Below, in pieces: positions 9,580 to 18,283 of a stretch of 64,000 nt of DNA. The translations under genes were made by a program, and so were the position numbers. Position 1 is the first letter of the stretch. Every line of letters starts with the position of its first letter. The stretch is from Leptospira haakeii (GTDB lineage Bacteria > Spirochaetota > Leptospiria > Leptospirales > Leptospiraceae): contig NZ_NPEG01000010.1 of assembly GCF_002812045.1 (NCBI RefSeq), positions 1 through 64,000 of the forward strand. The letters run 5' to 3'. The notes beneath the pieces were generated by a model. It saw nothing but the letters and a program-made list of their open reading frames with translations. It ran no database searches and was not told the origin of the DNA.

Positions 9580-10773
9580 ATGGAAGAGAAGGTTATGCAA
9601 AACTGCGATGAAATTCCTCCAAAAATAAACAAACCCTCCGGTTATTTAGAAAAGGATTTTTTACCTAAAGAGATGGGTTGGGAAGAATGGTACTGTCAGG
9701 CGGCGCAATTTAAGAATATACTTTATCATTCTCCGAACGGATTTGCGATCATATCATTGGAAGGAAAGTTTATCAGTTCCAATCCTGCACTTTCTCAAAT
9801 TTTAGGTTATTCAGAAAACGAATTAGTTGGAATGAATTTTGATCATATCACTCATCCGGATGATTTGGAGGAAGACCTTCGGTCCAAAGATCAATTCCTA
9901 AAAGGGTTAATATCCATATTCAAAAGGAAAAAAAGATATATCCATAAAGATGGACATCAACTCTGGGTTCAGGTCGATGCAACATTAATACGAAATAGAA
10001 AAGGAGATCCGAATTATTTTGCAGCTCAATTCCAAGACATCACAAAACATCATGAATTAGAAAAACAACTCATCCATTCACAAAGAATGGAATCAATTGG
10101 TTCTCTCGCTGGGGGAGTTGCCCATGACTTCAATAATATTCTAACGGTAGTTTTAGGCTACACTACCCTTTTAGAAAAGAGTTCAGAACATCCGGAAAAG
10201 ATCTTACAATATTCTGAAATTATTAAAAAGACAGCGGAAAGAGGATCTTCATTGATCAAACAACTTTTGACTTTAGCAAGAAAGGTTGAGTCGGATCTGA
10301 AACCTTCCCTCTTAAACGATCTATTATCCGAAGCGACCCATATAGCCTCTTCTACTTTTCCTAATTCTATCCGAGTAATTTCGGATCTTCCACAAGATCC
10401 TATCATGGTCCAAGCGGATCATACTCAGATCCATCAAGTATTTCTGAACTTATTTTTAAATGCAAAAGATGCGATGCCAAACGGGGGCTTACTTTCCATC
10501 AAATTAAAAATGGAAGAAGGAGACTTTATTTCTCCGGAAAAGATCCAAAAAACCGCTGTGATAGAAATTTTAGACAGCGGGACTGGAATAGACAGAAAGA
10601 CAATCCGTAAAATATTCGATCCATTCTTCACGACCAAAGAACCTGGTAAGGGGACCGGGCTTGGACTTTCTATCGTTTACGGTATTTTAGAAAATCATAA
10701 AGGAAAGATCAAAGTAGAAAGTGAACTTGGATTAGGCACAAAATTCTCCATTTATTTTCCGGTCGTGGAATAG
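9580..10773 (+). CDS. PAS-domain sensor histidine kinase
   Basis: This is a soluble two-component kinase of about 397 residues. A PAS domain covers about 42-158. It is followed by a HisKA dimerisation region with His182 in GGVAHDFNN as the expected phosphorylation site. The ATPase domain has an N-box (NLFLNAKDAM), DSGTGID and [10 protein letters not shown]. No transmembrane helix is seen, so it senses an internal signal through PAS. There is no receiver in the protein and no adjacent response regulator gene, so it is an orphan here. It converges with the Crp/Fnr gene, with 45 bases between them. Confidence 0.9.
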   Translation: MEEKVMQNCDEIPPKINKPSGYLEKDFLPKEMGWEEWYCQAAQFKNILYHSPNGFAIISLEGKFISSNPALSQILGYSENELVGMNFDHITHPDDLEEDLRSKDQFLKGLISIFKRKKRYIHKDGHQLWVQVDATLIRNRKGDPNYFAAQFQDITKHHELEKQLIHSQRMESIGSLAGGVAHDFNNILTVVLGYTTLLEKSSEHPEKILQYSEIIKKTAERGSSLIKQLLTLARKVESDLKPSLLNDLLSEATHIASSTFPNSIRVISDLPQDPIMVQADHTQIHQVFLNLFLNAKDAMPNGGLLSIKLKMEEGDFISPEKIQKTAVIEILDSGTGIDRKTIRKIFDPFFTTKEPGKGTGLGLSIVYGILENHKGKIKVESELGLGTKFSIYFPVVE

Positions 10774-10818
10774 AAGAAATTCCGGCTACTTCTACCCTTT
10801 AGAAAGTTTATAAGAGGT

Positions 10819-11406
10819 TTATTTCTGTTCTTTCCAGATCCTGTTCCTGATCCTACTCAATGAAACAGGAGTGATCCCTAAAAAAGAAGCGATATAATGT
10901 TGAGGTATACGATTTGCTATATCCTGTTGCTCTTTGATCAGATTCAAATATCTTTGTTCCGGACTATCCCTGATCCTGGATAAAAACAAGTTCATATAAG
11001 TATCAAATCTTTCAGCAACATATTCCAATAAAAAACCTCGGACGTCCTCATTCTCCTTATAGATAATTTCAGCATCTTCTCCGCTTAAGATTAATAATTC
11101 AGTGGGTTCTATACTCTCCACACTGAGTTGGCTATCTTTATAAGTTCCTCTATAACTATGGATAGAAGTGATCGCTCTATTCTCAGGGAAAAACGCGATC
11201 GTAATATCTCGGCCCTTATCTTCAAACTTTAACCGTAGGCATCCTTTTTTAACGATAAATATGTTTTTGGTATAAACTCCCCTTTTGATCAGAACAGTTT
11301 TTGCCGGGACTTTCTTTTCTTTTAACATAGAGGTATAACGGTCCCAATTTTTTTCCAAACTAGGGATCTTCTTCCTTAGGTTTTCCAGTAAAGGTATCTC
11401 ATGCAT
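10819..11406 (-). CDS. Crp/Fnr family transcriptional regulator
   Basis: This is a 195-residue regulator with a cyclic-nucleotide-binding-type beta barrel (about 25-125) and a C-terminal helix-turn-helix (about 160-195, QHYIASFLGITPVSLSRIR). It lacks an N-terminal cysteine cluster, so it is not a classical iron-sulfur FNR. The effector is unknown. Sequences of this shape are common as orphan regulators in Bacteroidetes and Leptospira. It is divergent from the SDR-catalase pair across 187 bases, so that pair is a plausible target, but no clear operator was identified. Confidence 0.85.
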   Translation of the reverse strand: MHEIPLLENLRKKIPSLEKNWDRYTSMLKEKKVPAKTVLIKRGVYTKNIFIVKKGCLRLKFEDKGRDITIAFFPENRAITSIHSYRGTYKDSQLSVESIEPTELLILSGEDAEIIYKENEDVRGFLLEYVAERFDTYMNLFLSRIRDSPEQRYLNLIKEQQDIANRIPQHYIASFLGITPVSLSRIRNRIWKEQK

Positions 11407-11593
11407 CTTGAAGCCTTAGATTCTCCCGTATTCAGTATTATAGGAATGAAAAGGCAAGATTTGTTTTGGTACCAAACGGGGAATTTGAGATTTTGGAACA
11501 AGTTCTCTAATTCTTTATACAAAAAGTTTCGAATTAGATTGAATAGTTTCCCAAAAAGGGAAACCTTGCCCGCATCGAAGAGAATTTTTCAAT

Positions 11594-12448
11594 ATGTCAT
11601 TCAGCAGATACAAAGGCAAAAAAGTTTTTATTACAGGCGGTTCCGCGGGTATAGGCAAAGGAATTGCGATCCAATTAGCGAAGGCGGGAGCAAGTGTAAT
11701 CGTTTCTGCCAGAGGGAAATCTAATTTAGAAAAAACTGTCCAGGAATTGAAAGCTGTAGGAGCTCCAACAGCGGTATTCGGGTTCGTGGTCTTAGATGTT
11801 TCAGACAAAAAGGCCATCGAAAAAGAAGCCAAAAAGGTAATCCAGGCCTTAGGAGGATTGGACATTCTAATCTGTAGCAGTGGTTTTGCAAAAGCGGGAG
11901 AAGCTTCCGATCTAGACGACGAAGTTTATAGAAATCTAATGGATGTGAACTTTTTCGGCCATGTGAATAGCGCACTTGCATTTAGTGATCATTTTTCCAA
12001 ACAAAAAAGTGGTGAGATCGTATTTTTAGCCTCTACACTTGCATTTTTTTCTATCTACGGATACGGAGCTTATTCAGCGAGTAAGTTTGCGATTGTGGGT
12101 TTTGCCCAAGGTTTTCGCCAAGAGATGATGCTTCATGGAGTGAAGGTAAAATTATTTCTTCCTCCTACAACAGACACTCCCGGTTTGGAAAAGGAGAATA
12201 CCGACAAACCTGAATTGAGTAAAGAAATCGAAATGGGTTCTGCATTAAATAGAATTCATACGATTGATTCCGTAGCAAAGGCCATCCTAAAATGGATACC
12301 GAACAAAAAATTCATCGGCTATACTGGCTGGGATTCTTGGCTCCAATACTTTCTATTTAGACATTTTCCCGAGTTCAGCATTAAACTTACGGATTCAGAA
12401 TTAAAAGCGGCCCAATCCAGACTGGATAAGAAAAAACAAAAAGTATAA
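11594..12448 (+). CDS. short-chain dehydrogenase/reductase (3-ketodihydrosphingosine-reductase-like)
   Basis: This is a 284-residue NAD(P)-dependent oxidoreductase. The Rossmann cofactor motif GGSAGIGKG is near residue 15, and SSGFA replaces the usual NNAG. The active site has Ser followed by YSASK (Tyr-x-x-x-Lys). The C-terminal tail, with a LDKKKQKV end, resembles membrane-associated SDRs acting on long-chain ketones. It is followed after 25 bases by the catalase-like gene with an AAGGAGA ribosome site, so the two probably form an operon. The substrate is inferred only from family resemblance. Confidence 0.8.
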   Translation: MSFSRYKGKKVFITGGSAGIGKGIAIQLAKAGASVIVSARGKSNLEKTVQELKAVGAPTAVFGFVVLDVSDKKAIEKEAKKVIQALGGLDILICSSGFAKAGEASDLDDEVYRNLMDVNFFGHVNSALAFSDHFSKQKSGEIVFLASTLAFFSIYGYGAYSASKFAIVGFAQGFRQEMMLHGVKVKLFLPPTTDTPGLEKENTDKPELSKEIEMGSALNRIHTIDSVAKAILKWIPNKKFIGYTGWDSWLQYFLFRHFPEFSIKLTDSELKAAQSRLDKKKQKV

Positions 12449-12473
12449 CTGTGGATATTTTTAAGGAGACTCT

Positions 12474-13466
12474 ATGAAACCGATTAGCAAGGAATGGAAA
12501 GAAGATATTTCTCCGGATGAGGAGATTCGTTTTGCTGAATATGTAAAAGCATTCCAAAAGATCCAAAAAGTAAACTCTTCCAAATTCGGAAAAGGTCGCA
12601 CATTGCATAGAAAGCAGATCTTAGGACTACAGGCGAAGTTTGAAGTTTTATCCAATATTCCTGATTATGCGAAACAAGGTTTATTTTCTACAACAGGCAC
12701 AAAGGACGTTTGGATCCGCTTATCCAGTGGAAGTATGAAACTACAGCCTGATACCGTCGGAGATATCAGGGGATTTGCATTAAAAATCCTAGGTGTGAAT
12801 GGTCCGAGTGCATTAAAGAACGGTAATACTTCGGCTCAGGATTTTTTATTGATCAATTTAGAAGCTTTCTCTTCTCCCAAAAGTGAAGAGTTCGTAGGCG
12901 TGGTTACCGCAGCTGCTAAAGGAGGAGGTCCATTATTAAAATACCTTTTTTCCACTTACGGATTTTTCGGAGCATTTGCCAGAATAAAAAAAGTATCTAA
13001 AAGTTTTAATAAACCTTTTAGCGGATTTGCTACAGAACCTTTTTATAGTGCGGCCCCGATTGCGTTCGGTCCTTATGCAGCTAGAATTAGACTTCTTCCT
13101 CCTTCTGGTGTAACTCCAAACAAAGATGCATCTAAAGATTGGGCAAATGATATTAAATCAAAACTTTCAAAAGGTCCTCTGGTTTATACATTCCAAGCCC
13201 AATTCTTTACGGATGAAAAAACAACACCAATCGAAGATGCATCTGTTAATTGGCCTGAATCAGAAGCGCCTTACGTTACGCTCGCTACTCTAACAATCCC
13301 AACTCAGGATTTTGAGTCCGAGCCCGGTCTATCCTTACAATCGAAGATCGAAGATACAATTTTTGATCCTTGGGAAGCTTTATTAGAACATAGACCTTTG
13401 GGAGATGTCATGAGAGCGAGAAAACATGTATATCTCGCTAGTCAAAAAGGTAGAGGAGCGGTCTAG
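12474..13466 (+). CDS. catalase-fold heme protein
   Basis: This is a 330-residue member of the catalase-like superfamily (SrpA/heme-domain type), shorter than true catalases of about 480 or more. The distal region has GRTLHRKQ with the expected heme-side His. The middle has the WIRLSSGSMK and DIRGFALKILG segments typical of the fold. The classical C-terminal proximal R-x-x-x-Y motif is not obvious, so true catalase activity is doubtful; a peroxidase role is possible. It follows the SDR gene with a good ribosome site. The cobalamin riboswitch begins about 70 bases after its stop. Confidence 0.8.
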   Translation: MKPISKEWKEDISPDEEIRFAEYVKAFQKIQKVNSSKFGKGRTLHRKQILGLQAKFEVLSNIPDYAKQGLFSTTGTKDVWIRLSSGSMKLQPDTVGDIRGFALKILGVNGPSALKNGNTSAQDFLLINLEAFSSPKSEEFVGVVTAAAKGGGPLLKYLFSTYGFFGAFARIKKVSKSFNKPFSGFATEPFYSAAPIAFGPYAARIRLLPPSGVTPNKDASKDWANDIKSKLSKGPLVYTFQAQFFTDEKTTPIEDASVNWPESEAPYVTLATLTIPTQDFESEPGLSLQSKIEDTIFDPWEALLEHRPLGDVMRARKHVYLASQKGRGAV

Positions 13467-13537
13467 AGAATTTTGCTCGATCGAAAATAAAATACTATAC
13501 AAAATCACTCACCTAAATAGATCCTGAAATCTCAGAC

Positions 13538-13705
13538 TATTTTTGTAGGAACATAGATGTCTCCATCTATGGGAAGACGGTGCAATTCCGTCACGGTACC
13601 CGCCGCTGTAAGAGGGACAAAAGGCACAAGATGTCACTGGGTTTAAAAACCTGGGAAGACGTGCTGAGTAGGAAGATCTCGAGTCAGAAAACGACCTTAC
13701 AAAAA
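13538..13705 (+). promoter_or_regulatory. cobalamin riboswitch (aptamer) upstream of cbtBA-cbi operon
   Basis: The closing P1 stem pairs 13540-13547 (TTTTTGTA) with 13698-13705 (TACAAAAA). The conserved core is at 13571-13616 and includes GGTG, AATTCC and CCCGCCGCTGTAA elements. A CACTGG/TGGGAAG section follows, then a B12-box-like element at 13681-13696 (GAGTCAGAAAACGACC). An expression platform of about 140 bases leads to the cbtB start and contains an ATCCG/CGGAT hairpin near 13720 and a T-run near 13760. Adenosylcobalamin would be expected to switch the operon off. Confidence 0.9.
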
Positions 13706-13849
13706 TCCTGAAGCTACGTGATCCGGTCTCGGATGTAAGACGGTTACGTAACTAAACTAAATTTTTTTCATACGATACTTTGGTTCATTCTTTTGTGCCT
13801 TAATATCGTTTATATCTTGTTAGGCGAAGATCTCTTAGGAGGGATTTTT

Positions 13850-14032
13850 ATGCGCTCTATTTCCGTTTCGAAGGATTTTTCAGGAGCCAAATTATGGCTT
13901 AGAGCTTCCGTTCTGGTTATGGCTGGGTTTCTTGCTTTTTCCACGATCTATGTGGTAGGCCTGGAACCAATGGTGTATTTGCACGATACTTTTCATGATA
14001 TAAGACATTCCACGGGCTTTCCATGCCATTAA
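13850..14032 (+). CDS. cbtB: CbtB cobalt transporter small subunit
   Basis: This is a 60-residue inner-membrane protein with one transmembrane helix (about 19-38) and a C-terminal His-rich tail (HDTFHDIRHSTGFPCH) typical of CbtB. It works with CbtA in predicted B12-linked cobalt uptake. The ATG at 13850 has a strong AGGAGG-type site at 13837-13842, which favours it over an upstream in-frame ATG-like start at 13793. It is the first gene after the riboswitch and overlaps cbtA by ten bases. Confidence 0.85.
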   Translation: MRSISVSKDFSGAKLWLRASVLVMAGFLAFSTIYVVGLEPMVYLHDTFHDIRHSTGFPCH

Positions 14033-14838
14033 GATCAGGATTTTCTGATCTTTTACGGACCGGGATATTTTCCGGTCTGGTGTCTGGCCTTGTATTAGGG
14101 ATCTTGGTTTGTGTTTGGAATCTTCCGTTGATCTTAGAAGCGGAGAAGTTTGAGTCCAAATCTGTATCAGAAAATTCAAATACAGGTCACACACATGTTC
14201 ACTCTCATGCTCACGGCGAAAGTCATTCCCACTCAAAAGTGGAATCAAGTTCTTCTGAGAAGGTCGATAGTGATAGTCTCTGGCAAAAAAGAAATTTAGG
14301 AACAATCATAGGATCTGCTCTATTAGGGATTTCTTTCGGAGTTTTGGTTTCCCTTTGGATGGTATTCTTTCCGCCAAACGGCTTTTTAGAGAACCCTTCC
14401 CTATCCAAGGCCCTCGATCTGAGTCTCTTATTTGCAGTTGGTGGATTTTTAATATTCTTTGGAATTCCATTTTTAGGGCTTCCACCCGAATTACCGGGAC
14501 GGGCTTCCGGGGGTTATGATTATCCAGAAAGACAGGCCTGGTGGTATCTTAGTGTTGGGTCAAGTTTAGTTGGGATCCTATGCTCTCGAATCCTTCTGAA
14601 TTATTTAAATATCAATAATATATTAAAATGGGCTTTCGCTTCAGTAATGATCCTATTTTTTTCAGGACTTCCCTTTTATATTGGTGTGCCTAAAATTTCG
14701 GAAGATTTCTCCGCTCCAAAAGAATTGAGGATACAATTCGAATATGTGACCTTGCTCACAAACCTGATCTTTTGGTATTTATTATCCTCTTCATTTTTCC
14801 TATTCTGGAAACCAAGGCAGGTATTAGGATTCAAATGA
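14023..14838 (+). CDS. cbtA: CbtA cobalt transporter with His-rich loop
   Basis: This is a 271-residue inner-membrane protein with about six hydrophobic helices, matching the CbtA family. After the first helix there is a soluble loop (about 45-85) very rich in His, with HTHVHSHAHGESHSHS as its core, which probably binds cobalt ions. The family is predicted from B12-riboswitch context to import cobalt. It overlaps cbtB by ten bases and its stop overlaps the cbiX start (ATGA), indicating translational coupling. Confidence 0.85.
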   Translation: MPLRSGFSDLLRTGIFSGLVSGLVLGILVCVWNLPLILEAEKFESKSVSENSNTGHTHVHSHAHGESHSHSKVESSSSEKVDSDSLWQKRNLGTIIGSALLGISFGVLVSLWMVFFPPNGFLENPSLSKALDLSLLFAVGGFLIFFGIPFLGLPPELPGRASGGYDYPERQAWWYLSVGSSLVGILCSRILLNYLNINNILKWAFASVMILFFSGLPFYIGVPKISEDFSAPKELRIQFEYVTLLTNLIFWYLLSSSFFLFWKPRQVLGFK

Positions 14839-16025
14839 AACCTAAAATTGCGGTTCTGGTGCTGGGTCATGGAAGCAGAGAAATAAATTCCAATCTCGAA
14901 TTTATCTCTCTGGTCGAGGCCTACTCACTTACTCGCCCTGACTTAAAAATTTCACATGCATACGTGGAACTTGCAAAACCTGATCTTGAAACCGCATTAA
15001 GAGAAATTTCACAAGAATATTCAAATATAATAATATTTCCTCTGTTTTTATACACTTCAGGTCATATTAAAAACGATATTCCGATCGTTCTAGATAGAAT
15101 TAAATCGGAGTTCCCAAGCCATTCTTTCAAAATAGCGAACAGTTTAGGCATCCATTCTAAAATGGTATCCTTACTTAGAAAACGAGTAGAAGATTTTGTA
15201 CCTCTAAACAAAGAACAATCCTCTAAAACAGGAGTTATCATAGTAAACAGAGGTTCTTCTGATCCTGATGCGAACGGAGACTTTTATAAAACGGTTCGTT
15301 TGTTCCAAGAGGGAAATCATTTCTCCTTTGTTCTTCCTTCCTTCATAGGGATCACCAGCCCTCTTCTTCCTGATACATTGGAAGTAGCTTCCAAGTTAAG
15401 ACCGGAAAAACTCCTGGTGGTCCCCTACTTTTTATTCGGAGGACTATTGATCCAAAAAATTTCTACCTTGGTCCAAAACTTTTCTGAAAAATTCCCATGG
15501 ATCAAAACAGAAATGACCTCTTACTTGGGACCGGACCCAGAATTATTTTCAGTCATGGATGAAAGGATCCAAGATTGTATCTCCGGAAAGTTTTCTCTTC
15601 CTTGTGATACCTGCGAATACAGATCTCAACTTCCGGGTCTATCTAAAAAAGTTGGAGGACTTAAGGCTCTTCTTTGGAGTATCCGCCACCTAGAAACTCA
15701 CAACCAAGCTGCTCCTCATCTATTCCCTCATCGCAATTTACAAAAACATATATTTGTTTGCGATAATATAGATTGCGCAAGTAAAGGAAGTTCAGCCTTA
15801 GTCGCTCGAATGAGATCTATTTTAAAATTACAAGGCCGACATTTGGATTTTAAAATTTCCCGCTCTTCCTGTATGGGACGATGTGGAGAAGGTCCGGTAG
15901 TCGTGATCTATCCGGATGGAGTTTGGTATCAAAAAGTGAGCGTAGAAGATGCGGAGGATCTTGTTTCCGAGCATCTTTTACAAGATAGATTGGTTTCTCG
16001 TTTAGTTGATAATATTATGCAATAG
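14835..16025 (+). CDS. cbiX: CbiX-type sirohydrochlorin cobaltochelatase with C-terminal [2Fe-2S] thioredoxin-like ferredoxin domain
   Basis: This enzyme inserts Co2+ into sirohydrochlorin, the entry step of early-cobalt B12 synthesis. Two CbiX repeats occupy about residues 1-125 and 135-255. The first keeps both metal-site His residues (GHGSRE and TSGHIKND). In the second they are replaced (NRGSSD and FGGLLIQ), so only the first half is likely catalytic. A CDTC pair lies near 258. The last 90 residues form a thioredoxin-like ferredoxin with Cys-x4-Cys (CDNIDC) and CMGRC. The start at 14835 overlaps the cbtA stop. The ferredoxin may feed electrons to the chelatase or to a later step. Confidence 0.88.
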   Translation: MKPKIAVLVLGHGSREINSNLEFISLVEAYSLTRPDLKISHAYVELAKPDLETALREISQEYSNIIIFPLFLYTSGHIKNDIPIVLDRIKSEFPSHSFKIANSLGIHSKMVSLLRKRVEDFVPLNKEQSSKTGVIIVNRGSSDPDANGDFYKTVRLFQEGNHFSFVLPSFIGITSPLLPDTLEVASKLRPEKLLVVPYFLFGGLLIQKISTLVQNFSEKFPWIKTEMTSYLGPDPELFSVMDERIQDCISGKFSLPCDTCEYRSQLPGLSKKVGGLKALLWSIRHLETHNQAAPHLFPHRNLQKHIFVCDNIDCASKGSSALVARMRSILKLQGRHLDFKISRSSCMGRCGEGPVVVIYPDGVWYQKVSVEDAEDLVSEHLLQDRLVSRLVDNIMQ

Positions 16026-16034
16026 GAATATAAT

Positions 16035-16409
16035 ATGGCATGTCATGAAATTGCAGCTTTAAGATTAGGAATGATGAATGTTCTTGGAATAAAGGACGAA
16101 TCCGTCATTCAACATGAAAAAAATGAAATAGGACCGGAAGCTCTTTCTTCTCCTGGACCCATTCAATCTTTAACAAATGCGAATAATTTCGATGATCTGA
16201 TCAGGTTTTTTGAAGCAAGCCTTGTAGAATTGGAACAAACAATTTCGAAGCTATCTTCCGAGGATCCAAAAACAGGATATTACACTTCTCTATTGATACT
16301 TACTAAAAAAGTAGAATTGGATCTGAAAAATTCCGCTAAGTCATTCCAAACTTTGTATCTGGATTTAGAAGAAATGCATGACTTCGTGCATGAGATCTAT
16401 CCTTCTTAG
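16035..16409 (+). CDS. DUF3209 family protein of cobalamin operons
   Basis: This is a 124-residue soluble helical protein starting MACHEIAALRLGMMNVLG, which I recognise as DUF3209. To my knowledge this family was noted mainly in haloarchaeal and some bacterial cobalamin clusters. An N-terminal Cys-His pair (residues 3-4) and acidic helices are visible; no enzyme motif is seen. It sits between cbiX and the flavoreductase in the B12 operon, nine bases after cbiX. The role is unknown: context suggests a helper of cobalt insertion or of corrin handling. Confidence 0.75.
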   Translation: MACHEIAALRLGMMNVLGIKDESVIQHEKNEIGPEALSSPGPIQSLTNANNFDDLIRFFEASLVELEQTISKLSSEDPKTGYYTSLLILTKKVELDLKNSAKSFQTLYLDLEEMHDFVHEIYPS

Positions 16410-16417
16410 GAGGAACA

Positions 16418-17170
16418 TTGAGCCAAAAACTTCTCAAACTAATCCATAAAGAAAATATAAGCGAATATTCGGATATATATACTTTTGAAAGAGCAGATGG
16501 TTCCCTTTTCGAATTTGTAGGAGGACAATACGTTATCCTAAATGCCGGAATTGATAAAGACGGAAAGGTTATTAAAAGAGCATATTCCATTCTATCCTCC
16601 GATTCCAAAGCTGATTCTTTTCAAATATGTGTGAAACGATTAGAAACCGGCAAAGCATCTAGCATTCTTCCTACATTAGAATTAGGATCAGAATTAGAAT
16701 ATTCTGGCCCTTGGGGAAAATTTGCAGGGGATCCGACATGGCCTTCTCCTGGTTTTTCTTTGATCTTAGCAACAGACACAGGGATCACTTCCCTTGTAGG
16801 ACTTCTTCTTTCTAAAAAATTCTCAAACCGTTTGGACAGTACAATTGCAGTCTGGCTCAAAACAAAAGAGGAAGATTTTCTTTCGGAAAATGAATTAACA
16901 AAAACCCTCTCAGAAGTTTCCAATTTTCCAAATATATTCCATATCCCGCCTATTTCCGATCAGAATAGAATTTCAAGTGCATTAGAAATTTTGAAATCGA
17001 TCTTAGGAGATTGTACCGTTCCAGAGAACGTATTTTTAAGTGGAGATGGAAATATTTTAAGAGAATTAAGATCCGAATTAATTCGTTTAGGAACCTTAGA
17101 GTCCAAGATCGGAATGGAAGCGTTCTTCAATACCCAAAGAAATACTTCACCGGCTATAAGTCTCGGATAA
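16418..17170 (+). CDS. ferredoxin-NADP reductase-type flavoprotein in the B12 operon
   Basis: This is a 250-residue FNR-superfamily oxidoreductase. It has an FAD-binding beta-barrel with the RAYSI motif (about residues 53-57) and GGQYV before it, then a nucleotide-binding domain with ATDTGIT in place of the usual GTGI and a C-terminal FLSGDG. The TTG start at 16418 has a perfect AGGAGG just upstream. In this operon it could reduce cobalt in corrinoids before adenosylation, or take over a ring-reduction step, since no CbiJ/CobK is present. The fold call is firm; the role is inference. Confidence 0.75.
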   Translation: MSQKLLKLIHKENISEYSDIYTFERADGSLFEFVGGQYVILNAGIDKDGKVIKRAYSILSSDSKADSFQICVKRLETGKASSILPTLELGSELEYSGPWGKFAGDPTWPSPGFSLILATDTGITSLVGLLLSKKFSNRLDSTIAVWLKTKEEDFLSENELTKTLSEVSNFPNIFHIPPISDQNRISSALEILKSILGDCTVPENVFLSGDGNILRELRSELIRLGTLESKIGMEAFFNTQRNTSPAISLG

Positions 17171-17176
17171 ATTCTA

Positions 17177-18283
17177 ATGGCGACAAAGGAATTAAGAGAA
17201 GGATTCACTACGGGAGCATGCTCTGCTGCCGCAGCAAAAGCGGCTACCAGAGTCCTGATCTTAGGCCAAACAATTACAGAAATTGAAACTACTCTTCCTA
17301 ATAAAAGAAAAGTTATCTTCGAACTAAAACGTTGTGAGATCTCGGACGATAGTGCTGTTTGTAGTATCATCAAGGACGCAGGAGATGATCCTGATTGTAC
17401 TCATGGTGCTGAATTAACTGCATTAGTAAAACTCAATCAAGAAAACAAAATCATATTAAAGGGCGGAGAAGGGGTAGCTGTAGTTACTAAAGCAGGACTT
17501 GGCTTAGAGATCGGAGAACCTGCAATTAACCCGGTCCCAAGAAAGAATATTACGGAAATGATATTAGAAGAACTGATTGGATCAGCGTTCTCAGGCGCGG
17601 AAGTTACCATCAGTGTTCCAGGTGGCCAAGAGATGGCCAAAAAAACAATGAATGAACGTCTGGGACTGATAGGCGGAATTTCGATCTTAGGCACAACCGG
17701 GATCGTAAAACCATATTCCACCGCAGCATATAAGGCAAGTGTAATACAGGCAATACAGGTCGCAAGAGAATACGGAGAACATAGTATCGTTTTAACTACA
17801 GGAGGAAAGTCTGAAAAGTTCGCAATGGACCTTCTTCCAAATATGAATGAGATCTCATTTATACAAGTCGGTGATTTTATAGGAACTGGTATTAAAACCT
17901 CTATTAAAGAAGATATCAACCATGTGATCATAGTTGGTATGATCGGAAAACTTTCCAAGATGGCCGACGGAGTCATGATGACTCATAGAGGTGGCTCTTC
18001 CGTAAATACAAAAATGCTCGCTAATATCGCAAGATCATTAGAGATCCCCGAAGAAGTCTGCTCCAACATAGAAGCAGCTAACACAGCGAGACATGTATTA
18101 GATATTTGTAAAGAATCTGGACATTTTTATATCACCACCAGGATCTGCGAGATCGTTTCCCAAAATTGTTCCAAACATGGATTGGGCCAAAGAGTTTCCA
18201 CTTATATGGTAGATTTTGACGGAACACTATTAGGAAAGTTTGAAGCTCCAGAAGGATGGGGAATCAAAGGAGAAGCGGAATAA
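17177..18283 (+). CDS. cbiD: cobalt-precorrin-5B C1-methyltransferase CbiD
   Basis: CbiD methylates C1 of cobalt-precorrin-5B using S-adenosylmethionine in the anaerobic pathway. The 368-residue length is usual. The N-terminal LREGFTTGACSAAAAKAA is the family signature, and the middle GTTGIVKPYS and C-terminal MMTHRGGSSVN segments also match. It starts six bases after the flavoreductase stop with a poor ribosome site, so it is probably translated by coupling. Together with cbiG it marks the early-cobalt route. Confidence 0.93.
   Translation: MATKELREGFTTGACSAAAAKAATRVLILGQTITEIETTLPNKRKVIFELKRCEISDDSAVCSIIKDAGDDPDCTHGAELTALVKLNQENKIILKGGEGVAVVTKAGLGLEIGEPAINPVPRKNITEMILEELIGSAFSGAEVTISVPGGQEMAKKTMNERLGLIGGISILGTTGIVKPYSTAAYKASVIQAIQVAREYGEHSIVLTTGGKSEKFAMDLLPNMNEISFIQVGDFIGTGIKTSIKEDINHVIIVGMIGKLSKMADGVMMTHRGGSSVNTKMLANIARSLEIPEEVCSNIEAANTARHVLDICKESGHFYITTRICEIVSQNCSKHGLGQRVSTYMVDFDGTLLGKFEAPEGWGIKGEAE

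Noticed and set aside
13793..13849. Longer CbtB start at 13793
   Set aside because: The ATG at 13850 has a strong AGGAGG site and gives the normal CbtB length; the longer version would start within the riboswitch expression platform.
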